From Leucobacter sp. (GTDB taxonomy: Bacteria; Actinomycetota; Actinomycetes; Actinomycetales; Microbacteriaceae), in the NCBI GenBank assembly GCA_017990305.1, contig JAGNOB010000136.1, positions 1-5,916 on the forward strand: DNA of 5,916 nt. The letters run 5' to 3'. Below the pieces are notes generated by a model, which ran no database searches, was not told the DNA's origin, and saw nothing but the letters and a program-made list of their open reading frames with translations. The position numbers and the translations under genes are program-made. Positions 1 to 5,656 of the stretch are shown in pieces. Numbering within the stretch: position 1 is the stretch's first letter; each line of letters opens with the position of its first letter.

Positions 1-43
1 CGTTGATAGGTGGGCCGAAGATGTGCCCAAAACGTATTTCCAT

Positions 44-50
44 GGAGGAA
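44..50 (+). promoter_or_regulatory. Ribosome binding site that fixes the MFS transporter start
   Basis: GGAGGAA lies 3-5 nt before the ATG at 54 and is the only good Shine-Dalgarno in the leader. Two earlier in-frame ATGs (21 and 42) and a TTG at 3 would add up to 17 residues. The ATG at 42 overlaps this site itself, and the one at 21 has no purine-rich site at a useful distance. The added residues also look unlike an MHS N-terminus. The ATG at 54 is therefore preferred. The rest of the 53-nt leader contains only weak small inverted repeats and no promoter that can be called with confidence. Confidence 0.75.
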
Positions 51-53
51 ACA

Positions 54-1406
54 ATGACTGCACAGCTAGCTACGGACGAGGCTGTCCCGAACGGACGAAT
101 CGACCAGTCGAAGATGCGGAAGATCGCCACCGCGAGCGTCATCGGCACCACGGTCGAGTGGTACGACCTGTTCCTGTTCGGCACCGCATCAGCGCTCGTC
201 TTCAACCAGGTCTTCTTCCCTGATCTGCCGCCGGCTGTCGGCACGATCCTCTCGTTCCTCACGTTCGCCGCGGCGTACGTTGCGCGCACCGTCGGCGCGA
301 TCCTCTTCGGCCACTTCGGTGACCGCCTCGGCCGCAAGTCGATGCTGCTCGTCTCGCTGCTCACCATGGGCGCCGCGACCCTGCTCATCGGGCTCGTCCC
401 CGACTACAACACGATCGGCATCGCCGCTCCGTTCATCCTGCTGTTCCTGCGCATCATCCAGGGCCTCGCGCTCGGTGGCGAGTGGGGCGGCGCGGTGCTC
501 ATGACCGTTGAGCACGCACCCGAGAACAAGCGCGGCTGGTACGGCTCGCTCGTGCAGGTTGGCGTTCCCTTCGGCACGCTGCTCGCAAACGTCGCCTTCC
601 TCATCGTGACGGCGACCGTCTCGCAGGAAGCGCTCTTCACCTGGGGCTGGCGCGTGCCCTTCATCGCATCGGTGCTGCTCGTTGCTGTCGGCATCTACAT
701 CCGCCTGAACATCGAAGAGACCCCGAGCTTCCAGCAGGTACGCGAGCAGGGCGCGAAGGCGAAGCTGCCGTTCATCTACCTCATGCAGCACTACTGGAAG
801 CAGGTTGTGCTCGGCGGTATCGCGACGCTGTCGACCGGTTCTACCTTCACCCTCATGGTTGCCTCGGGCATGAACTACGGCACGAGCGAGATGGGCTTCT
901 CGGCCAACATGATGCTCTGGGTCGTGCTGCTTTCCTGCCTCATCGCACTCGTGCTCATCCCGTTCTTCGGCTACCTCTCCGATCGCATCGGCCGCAAGCC
1001 GATCATCGCGGCTGGCATCATCGGCGAGATTGTTCTGGCGTTCCCGTTCTTCTGGCTCATCAACACCGGCAACACCGCAGCAGTGTTCCTCGCCTACGGC
1101 CTGATGATGATCGCGTTCTCCGCGAACTTCGGCCCCATCGCGACGTTCCTCGCTGAGCTCTTCGGCTCGAAGGTGCGCTACTCGGGTCTCTCGATCGCGT
1201 ACATGCTTTCCGGCCTCCTGGGCTCGGCGATCACCCCCGCGATCACCGTGTGGCTGCTCGACGTCACCGGCCAGAGTGACTCGATCGCTTGGTATGTCGC
1301 TGGCGCGGCTGCGGCATCGCTCATCGCGCTGTTCCTACTCACCGATAACCACAAGCGCGACATCGACCGCGTCGGCGCGACGACCGCGATCTCGGTCGAG
1401 TCGTGA
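54..1406 (+). CDS. MFS transporter, metabolite:H+ symporter (MHS) family
   Basis: Predicted 450-residue, 12-helix inner-membrane proton symporter for a small organic acid or zwitterion, the class that includes ShiA, ProP, KgtP and CitA. The MHS hallmarks are in order: GTTVEWYDLFLFG (31-43) in helix 1; GHFGDRLGRKSML (86-98), the MFS loop 2-3 signature; RIIQGLALGGEWGGA (133-147); EETPSF (221-226) after helix 6; SDRIGRKP (309-316) in the loop 8-9 repeat; and AELFGSKVRYSGLSIAY (367-383) near helix 11. Length is typical and no motif is broken. It is the first gene of a tightly packed set; its TGA overlaps the GTG of the RidA gene, which implies co-transcription and translational coupling. By context it probably imports the substrate degraded by the downstream enzymes. 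Family assignment is firm; substrate cannot be read from sequence. Confidence 0.93.
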   Translation: MTAQLATDEAVPNGRIDQSKMRKIATASVIGTTVEWYDLFLFGTASALVFNQVFFPDLPPAVGTILSFLTFAAAYVARTVGAILFGHFGDRLGRKSMLLVSLLTMGAATLLIGLVPDYNTIGIAAPFILLFLRIIQGLALGGEWGGAVLMTVEHAPENKRGWYGSLVQVGVPFGTLLANVAFLIVTATVSQEALFTWGWRVPFIASVLLVAVGIYIRLNIEETPSFQQVREQGAKAKLPFIYLMQHYWKQVVLGGIATLSTGSTFTLMVASGMNYGTSEMGFSANMMLWVVLLSCLIALVLIPFFGYLSDRIGRKPIIAAGIIGEIVLAFPFFWLINTGNTAAVFLAYGLMMIAFSANFGPIATFLAELFGSKVRYSGLSIAYMLSGLLGSAITPAITVWLLDVTGQSDSIAWYVAGAAAASLIALFLLTDNHKRDIDRVGATTAISVES

Positions 1407-1804
1407 TTCGTCGGATCGACTCGGCGCCGGGGCTTGCCCCGGCGATCGGGCCCTACTCGCAGGCGGTCGTGGCGAACGGCTTCGTGTTCACCACGGGCCA
1501 GGTGCCGTTCTACGCGGACGGCACCGCGCCCGCGGCGTTCGAGGATCAGGTGCGCGTCTGCATCGAGAACCTGCGCTCCGTGCTCGAGGCTGCGGGCAGC
1601 GGCCTCGACCTCGTCGTGAAGGTGAACGCGTACCTCACCGATGCCGCCCAGCGGGATCCCTTCAACCGGATCTACGCTGAGTACTTCGGCGACGCGAAGC
1701 CGGCGCGCACGACCGTGTGCGTCCAGATCTGGGACATTCCGTTCGAGATTGAGTGCGTCGCGGTCGTTCGTGAGGGCGAAGCAACCGAGGAGGCCGGAGC
1801 ATGA
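1403..1804 (+). CDS. RidA-family (YjgF/YER057c/UK114) enamine/imine deaminase
   Basis: A 133-residue cytosolic protein, normal length for this trimeric family, which hydrolyses reactive enamines/imines to 2-oxo acids plus ammonia. Conserved features seen: GPYSQAV (17-23), TTGQVPF (30-36), ENLRSVLEAAGSGLDLVVKV (55-74), and PARTTV (100-105). R102 matches the catalytic Arg105 of E. coli RidA, and E115 or E117 in FEIEC sits at the position of Glu120. The stretch between R102 and the FEIE strand (QIWDIP) is about two residues shorter than in E. coli RidA and lacks its LPKD turn. The GTG start overlaps the transporter stop in GTGA; there is no strong Shine-Dalgarno, so re-initiation is likely. The start is supported because IRRIDSAPG fits the family N-terminus and no later start keeps it. 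In context it more likely serves a dedicated catabolic step (as do RutC or 2-aminomuconate deaminase) than general housekeeping, but that is inference. Confidence 0.93.
   Translation: MIRRIDSAPGLAPAIGPYSQAVVANGFVFTTGQVPFYADGTAPAAFEDQVRVCIENLRSVLEAAGSGLDLVVKVNAYLTDAAQRDPFNRIYAEYFGDAKPARTTVCVQIWDIPFEIECVAVVREGEATEEAGA
1425..1444 (+). repeat. Strong inverted repeat inside the 5' end of the RidA gene
   Basis: Arms CGCCGGGGC (1425-1433) and GCCCCGGCG (1436-1444) are perfectly complementary around a central TT, giving an RNA stem of eight pairs with a CTTG tetraloop. It starts 22 nt after the GTG start and 18 nt after the transporter stop. It encodes Ala-Pro-Gly-Leu-Ala-Pro-Ala, so part of the symmetry could be a by-product of GC-rich codons. 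No U tract follows, so it is not a classical terminator. It could act as an mRNA-stability or attenuation element between the transporter and the enzyme genes. Confidence 0.5.
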
Positions 1805-2439
1805 GTCGATCCACTGAAGAACTGATGCAGTCACTGCGCGAGGTCGAGATCCCGACCCTCGGGCACTTCCTGGAGGACGGGTTCTGCGACCAGGATCTCC
1901 GCCCGGTGAACAGCGGCCCGCAGCTCGTGGGGCGCGCGCGCACGCTTGACCTCACGAAGCCCGACGCGTTCGCGGTGAACCGCGCGCTGCTCGCGCTCGA
2001 GCCGGGCGATGTGCTCGTGATCCGCGTCGCGGGTCGCGGCCACGCACCGGTCGGCGCGGTCACCGCGCACGCCGCCATCGCCCAGGGCGCTGCTGGCATC
2101 GTCGTCGACGGTCCGGTCACCGACCAGGCTGCGCTGCGCGAACTGCAGGACACGCTCCCCGTGTTTTCGACAGGGCTCACCGCGCGCACAACGAAGCGCT
2201 CGGGCGAGCTCGCGAACGAGCCCGACGGCGCGCTGGATCGCACGATCGAGATCGCCGGCGTCACTGTGCGGTCGGGGGATCTCGTGCTTGGCGACGCCCA
2301 GGGCGTGCTCTTCCTCCCGCCGACGGGCCCCGGCGACGACGTGCTCGACGCTGCCCTCGCCTCGGACGCCGCAGAGCCCGCGCTCGTCGCGCGCATCGCC
2401 TCGGGGGAGCCGCTCGCGGCGATCCTCGCTACTGAGTAA
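1801..2439 (+). CDS. RraA / HMG-aldolase-like family protein, divergent active site
   Basis: A 212-residue cytosolic protein of the RraA-like fold (RraA, 4-hydroxy-4-methyl-2-oxoglutarate aldolase, oxaloacetate decarboxylases; often mis-named demethylmenaquinone methyltransferase). Family features: GRARTLDL (44-51), EPGDVLVI (67-74), QGAAGIVVDGPVTD (95-108), LPVFSTGLTART (119-130), and SGDLVLGDAQGVLFLPP (158-174), matching the usual GD-x-V-x-D-x-x-GV-x-x-x-P strand. In characterised aldolases the third motif reads DGxxRD, with Arg contacting substrate and Asp holding the metal. Here it is DGPVTD, so D108 remains but Arg is Thr107. The upstream GD...GG segment (VAGRGHAPVGAV, 76-87) also lacks the common acidic residue. 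ATGA overlap with the RidA gene and a GAGGAGG site 7 nt before the ATG (1787-1793) support the start. Likely role: aldolase or 2-oxo-acid decarboxylase in the module; a non-catalytic role is possible. Confidence 0.85.
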   Translation: MSRSTEELMQSLREVEIPTLGHFLEDGFCDQDLRPVNSGPQLVGRARTLDLTKPDAFAVNRALLALEPGDVLVIRVAGRGHAPVGAVTAHAAIAQGAAGIVVDGPVTDQAALRELQDTLPVFSTGLTARTTKRSGELANEPDGALDRTIEIAGVTVRSGDLVLGDAQGVLFLPPTGPGDDVLDAALASDAAEPALVARIASGEPLAAILATE

Positions 2440-2443
2440 CGGG

Positions 2444-2477
2444 AGCGCCGGGCCGCTCTTCCCCGCGGCCCGGCGCT
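2444..2477 (+). terminator. Hairpin terminator after the RraA-like gene
   Basis: A perfect 13-bp inverted repeat, AGCGCCGGGCCGC (2444-2456) and GCGGCCCGGCGCT (2465-2477), encloses the 8-nt loop TCTTCCCC, 4 nt after the TAA at 2437-2439. Only two T residues follow, so it is the U-poor, stem-only kind common in actinobacteria. It probably ends or attenuates the transporter-RidA-RraA transcript, so the next gene pair would need its own promoter or readthrough. Confidence 0.8.
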
Positions 2478-2542
2478 TGCCCCACCAGATTGACTCTTAG
2501 ATTTCGCGGCCTCGCGTCGCACCGCTTCACAAGGAGAACAGC

Positions 2543-4237
2543 ATGACCTCGCAGCACGCACCAGACACCGCGGCCCACTCGGCCGGCCACCTCATCGTCC
2601 GTACGCTCGAGGCGCACGGCATCGAGCGCGTGTACGCCGTGCCTGGCGAGAGCTACCTCGACGTGCTCGACGGCCTGCACGACTCCGGCGTTGAGACCGT
2701 CGTCTGCCGCCAAGAGGGTGGCGCCGGGTTCATGGCGCTCGCGGAGGGCCGGCTCACCGGCCGCCCCGGCATCGCGATGGTGACCCGCGGACCTGGCGCC
2801 GCGAACGCGATGATCGCCGTGCACACCGCGTACCAGGACGCGACGCCGCTCGTGCTGTTCGTCGGTCTCGTCCCCGTGAACGACCGTGAGCGCGACGCGT
2901 TTCAGGAGTTCAGCCTGACTGGCTGGTTCGGATCCACCGCGAAGCGCGTCATGACGATCGACGACCCGAATCGTGCCGGCGAGCTCGTCGCAGAGGCGAT
3001 GCGGATCGCGGCTTCCGGCCGCCCCGGCCCCGTCGTCATCGGCCTCCCAGAAGACGTGCTTGTGCTGCCCGCCGCCCCCGCGGTCGCGCACCCTGTCGCC
3101 CCGCCCGCGCCGGTACCCCACCCCGCTGAGTTCGACGCGCTCGTCGCGCGCCTCGCCAACGCTGAGCACCCCGCGATCGTCGCCGGCGGCGACGGCTGGC
3201 ACGCAGGCGAAGGGCGCGAGCTGCTCGCGTTCGCTGAGCAGGCCGGGATCCCCGTGTTCTGCGACTGGCGTGCGTACGACGCCGTGCCGCACGAGGGCGA
3301 GGCCTGGGCCGGTTGGCTCGGCTACGGTCGCACCGACGCCGTCGCCGAGGGCTACATCGACGCCGACGTGCTCGTGTTCGTCGGCTGCGGCCGCGCTGAT
3401 GTGCTCAGCGACGGCTACACGCAGGGCTTCGACGCGGAGACCGTGCTCGTCACGGCCGATCCCGACGCGACGATGCACTCGGGCCGCACCGACCAGCACA
3501 TTCTCGCTACCCCGGCAACGTTCGTGCGCGCCCTCGCCGGCGTCGACGCTGCCGCTGCCCGCGGCGAGCGCGGTAACGAGTGGATGGCTGGCCGCGCCGA
3601 GGCGCAGCGTCAGACCGCAGCACACCGCCCCGACGCCTCGATCGATGGCGTCGCGCAGCAGATGGACCTCGGCGTCGCATTCGGCGAGCTCGACGACCGT
3701 CTCGCCGGCGAGGCCGTGCTCACGTTCGGCGCGGGCAACGCGACGATCTGGGCGCACCGCTTCGTGAAGCACCTTGCACCGGCGAGCCTCGTCGGCGCCC
3801 GCAATGGCGCGATGGGCCTCGCGGTTCCCGCTGCGGTCGCGGGCTCCCTCGTCTTCCCCGAGCGCAACGTCGTCGCGGTCTGCGGCGACGGCGACTTCCT
3901 CATGAACGGCCAGGAGATCGCGACCGCGGTGGCGCACGGCGCGAAGCCGCTCGTGATCGTGATCGACAACGAGATCTACGGCACGATCGTGCAGCATCAG
4001 GAGAACCACTACCCGGGCCGTCGCTCGGGCACCCGCATGGCGAACCCTGACTTCGCGGCCTGGATGCAGTCGTTCGGCGGCCACGGCGAGCGCGTCGAGC
4101 GCACCGAGGAGTTCGGCCCGGCCCTCGATCGCGCGCTCGCTGCTGACGCCCCGGCGCTCATCCACGTGCTCATCCCCGACACCGTGATGCCGCCCGCATC
4201 GAGCGATGTCCCCGCAACCGGCTCCGCCCGCGCCTGA
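2543..4237 (+). CDS. Thiamine-diphosphate-dependent enzyme, acetolactate synthase-like (COG0028)
   Basis: A 564-residue cytosolic ThDP enzyme with the usual three-domain order. The PYR domain (about 12-175) contains VPGESYLDVL (33-42), the putative catalytic glutamate E58 in RQEGGAGFMA, TRGPGAANAM (81-90) and GRPGPVVIGLPEDV (159-172). A Pro/Ala-rich linker (176-195) leads to the central domain (about 196-335). The PP domain (about 372-545) carries NGAMGLAVPAA (421-431), the GDG motif at 448-450, D475-N476 as the metal/diphosphate-binding end of the motif, then EIYGTI. D449 and N476 are 27 residues apart, as expected. E58 is intact, so it is not glyoxylate carboligase, which lacks that Glu. 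It decarboxylates or ligates a 2-oxo acid; biosynthetic acetolactate synthase is less likely given the neighbours and no adjacent small subunit. AAGGAG at 2531-2536 lies 6 nt before the ATG. The M20 hydrolase gene follows after 20 nt. Exact substrate unknown. Confidence 0.9.
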   Translation: MTSQHAPDTAAHSAGHLIVRTLEAHGIERVYAVPGESYLDVLDGLHDSGVETVVCRQEGGAGFMALAEGRLTGRPGIAMVTRGPGAANAMIAVHTAYQDATPLVLFVGLVPVNDRERDAFQEFSLTGWFGSTAKRVMTIDDPNRAGELVAEAMRIAASGRPGPVVIGLPEDVLVLPAAPAVAHPVAPPAPVPHPAEFDALVARLANAEHPAIVAGGDGWHAGEGRELLAFAEQAGIPVFCDWRAYDAVPHEGEAWAGWLGYGRTDAVAEGYIDADVLVFVGCGRADVLSDGYTQGFDAETVLVTADPDATMHSGRTDQHILATPATFVRALAGVDAAAARGERGNEWMAGRAEAQRQTAAHRPDASIDGVAQQMDLGVAFGELDDRLAGEAVLTFGAGNATIWAHRFVKHLAPASLVGARNGAMGLAVPAAVAGSLVFPERNVVAVCGDGDFLMNGQEIATAVAHGAKPLVIVIDNEIYGTIVQHQENHYPGRRSGTRMANPDFAAWMQSFGGHGERVERTEEFGPALDRALAADAPALIHVLIPDTVMPPASSDVPATGSARA

Positions 4238-4257
4238 GCCCCTGGAAAGGACACACA

Positions 4258-5526
4258 ATGACTGACCAGCATCTCAACGAAACCTTCCTCGCCGACTGGG
4301 CGATCCACTCGCGCTTCGGCGCTGTCGAGGGCACCAACGGTGTGGATCGGCAGGCAGCGAGCGAGGCCGATGGCGAGCAGCGCAAGTGGTTCGCCGAGCT
4401 GCTCGAGTCGCGCGGCTTCACGGTGCGGCGCGACGAGGTTGGCAACCAGTTCGGCCTGCTTGAGCTCGTGCCGGGTGCCCCATACGTGCTCACCGGCTCG
4501 CACATGGACTCGCAGCCGACCGCTGGCCGCTTCGACGGCGCGTACGGCGTCATGGCGTCGGCGCACGCCTGCTTCCGCGTCGCAGATGAGCTCCGCGCGA
4601 ACCCCGAGAACGCGCGCTTCAACCTTGCTGTCGTGAACTGGTTCAACGAGGAGGGCGCCCGGTTCAAGCCCTCGCTCATGGGCTCGAGCGTGCTCACCGA
4701 CAAGCTCCCGCTCGACGAGGCGCTCGCCACCGAAGACCCCAAGGGCATCACCGTGCGTGACGCCCTCGACGCGATCGGTGAACGCGGCACCTCGCCCGTG
4801 TTCGGCACGGGCGGTGACCTCGACGTCGCCTCCTACGCGGAGATCCACGTGCAGCAGGGGCGCAGCATGGAGGAGGACGGCGTGACCATCGGCCTCGTCA
4901 ACGCGACGTGGGCGGCCCACAAGTACGACTTCCGCGTGCTCGGTGAGCAGGCGCACTCCGGCTCGACGCTCATGGCGGATCGCCGGGACGCGCTCCTCGG
5001 GGCCGCACGCCTCGTGGTCGCTGCACGCGAACTCGTCGACGGCTTCGAGGCCGAGGCGCTGCACACCGCGTGCGGCGAGCTCACCGTCTACCCGAATTCC
5101 CCCGTCGTCGTCGCGAGCGAAGTGCGGTTGCTGCTCGACCTGCGCTCGCCGAGCGCCGAGGTCATTCGTGAGGCGCACGAGCGGCTCATGGCCGTGATCG
5201 AGCGCGTGCAGCGTGAGGATCGCGTCGAGATCGAGATCGTCGCCGAGCACAGCTGGGACCAGAATCCGTACCAGGAGGAGGGCGTCGAGCTTGCGCGCGA
5301 GGTCGCGGAGTCGCTCGGGCTCACCCACGACAGGGTGATGACGGTTGCCGGCCACGACTCGACGAACATGAAGGATCTCGTACCGACGGTCATGCTGTTC
5401 GTGCCGAGCGTCGACGGCGTCTCACACAACCTCAACGAGTTCACGCGCGACGAGGATCTCGTCGCGGGTGTCGACCACCTGAGCGGCGTTATTCGCAAGC
5501 TCGCAGGCGGCGCGCTCGTCGCGTAA
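4258..5526 (+). CDS. M20-family Zn-dependent amidohydrolase (carbamoylase / allantoate amidohydrolase-like)
   Basis: A 422-residue cytosolic metallohydrolase, full family length, of the HyuC/AllC/beta-ureidopropionase branch of M20, which hydrolyses N-carbamoyl or similar C-N bonds with two metal ions. Likely ligands: H82 in TGSHMDS, D93 in RFDGAYG (bridging), E131/E132 in NEEG, H197 in EIHVQQG, and H390 in VSHNLNE. H233 in HSGST and the AGHDSTNM loop (364-371) fit the cross-domain active-site His and the substrate loop. The catalytic domain (about 1-216 and 331-422) is split by a dimerisation lid (about 217-330). Deviations from the family: HVQQG for HIEQG, GSTLM for GTTPM, and NSPVVVASE for N-x-x-NVIPGE, so the Asn of the carboxylate clamp is V283, while R296 (DLR) remains. 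GGAAAGGA (4244-4251) lies 6 nt before the ATG. Likely co-transcribed with the ThDP enzyme. Substrate is probably not allantoate itself. Confidence 0.9.
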   Translation: MTDQHLNETFLADWAIHSRFGAVEGTNGVDRQAASEADGEQRKWFAELLESRGFTVRRDEVGNQFGLLELVPGAPYVLTGSHMDSQPTAGRFDGAYGVMASAHACFRVADELRANPENARFNLAVVNWFNEEGARFKPSLMGSSVLTDKLPLDEALATEDPKGITVRDALDAIGERGTSPVFGTGGDLDVASYAEIHVQQGRSMEEDGVTIGLVNATWAAHKYDFRVLGEQAHSGSTLMADRRDALLGAARLVVAARELVDGFEAEALHTACGELTVYPNSPVVVASEVRLLLDLRSPSAEVIREAHERLMAVIERVQREDRVEIEIVAEHSWDQNPYQEEGVELAREVAESLGLTHDRVMTVAGHDSTNMKDLVPTVMLFVPSVDGVSHNLNEFTRDEDLVAGVDHLSGVIRKLAGGALVA

Positions 5527-5544
5527 CAGGCGCGTTGTCGCCGT

Positions 5545-5577
5545 GGGTGCGGTCGGCTGACAGTGTCGACCGCACCC
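5545..5577 (+). terminator. Hairpin terminator after the M20 hydrolase gene
   Basis: A perfect 11-bp inverted repeat, GGGTGCGGTCG (5545-5555) and CGACCGCACCC (5567-5577), has an 11-nt loop and begins 18 nt after the TAA (5524-5526). A G-T and a C-G pair could extend the stem into the loop. The tail is CTT only, the same U-poor form as the hairpin at 2444-2477. It probably ends the ThDP-M20 transcript and isolates it from the next gene. Confidence 0.75.
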
Positions 5578-5595
5578 CTTCGCCGGAGTTACACT
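5566..5595 (+). promoter_or_regulatory. Candidate sigma-70-type promoter for the FUSC gene
   Basis: TCGACC (5566-5571; four of six bases match TTGACA) and TACACT (5590-5595; four of six match TATAAT) are separated by 18 nt. Transcription would start near 5602, giving a leader of about 55 nt that holds the two small hairpins before the GTG start. The -35 half lies in the descending arm of the preceding terminator. This is a weak consensus match in GC-rich DNA and is offered as the best candidate in the gap, not as a firm call. Confidence 0.35.
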
Positions 5596-5629
5596 GGCAC
5601 AGAGGACACTGCGGGTTCGGGCCCGCCGG

Positions 5630-5654
5630 GTCTCCCCGAGAGAACAGGGGAGAC
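5630..5654 (+). promoter_or_regulatory. Hairpin enclosing the FUSC gene ribosome binding site
   Basis: GTCTCCCC (5630-5637) and GGGGAGAC (5647-5654) form a perfect 8-bp stem with loop GAGAGAACA. The right arm contains the Shine-Dalgarno (AGGGGAG, 5646-5652) and ends 2 nt before the GTG at 5657, so folding would block ribosome loading. A smaller stem, GCGGG (5611-5615) with CCCGC (5622-5626), lies just upstream. The arrangement suggests translational control, or simply mild down-tuning; no known riboswitch class is recognised. Confidence 0.55.
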
Positions 5655-5656
5655 AC

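Noticed and set aside
11..29. TGGGC...GCCCA inverted repeat in the first leader bases, as an operator
   Set aside because: A 5-bp arm with a 9-nt gap is easily found by chance in GC-rich DNA, and the upstream gene and promoter context lie outside the window.
37..51. TTTCC/GGAAA inverted repeat and TCCATGGA palindrome over the transporter ribosome binding site
   Set aside because: Only 5 bp with three A-T pairs and a 5-nt loop; too weak and too likely by chance to call a regulatory hairpin.
2490..2518. TTGACT as a -35 element before the ThDP gene
   Set aside because: The hexamer is good, but no TATAAT-like hexamer lies 16-18 nt downstream (the sequence there is all GC-rich). TAGATT at 2498-2503 is too close to it, and its own upstream partner (TTGCCC, 15-nt spacing) is poor.
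2543..4237. Glyoxylate carboligase, which would make this an allantoin/glyoxylate pathway with the M20 hydrolase
   Set aside because: The PYR-domain glutamate (E58 in RQEGGAG) is present, whereas glyoxylate carboligase has a non-acidic residue there, and no other allantoin genes are in view.
2429..4258. 609-codon open frame on the minus strand opposite the ThDP enzyme gene
   Set aside because: It mirrors the coding frame of a clearly recognisable enzyme, is rich in Arg/Ala/Gly/Val/His as expected from reading high-GC codons backwards, and has no family motifs. The same applies to the minus-strand frames at 4009-5355, 1662-2561 and 1178-1834.
5591..5611. Direct repeat ACACTG (5591-5596 and 5606-5611) upstream of the FUSC gene
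   Set aside because: A single pair of 6-nt repeats with no symmetry or flanking similarity; not enough to propose a regulator site.
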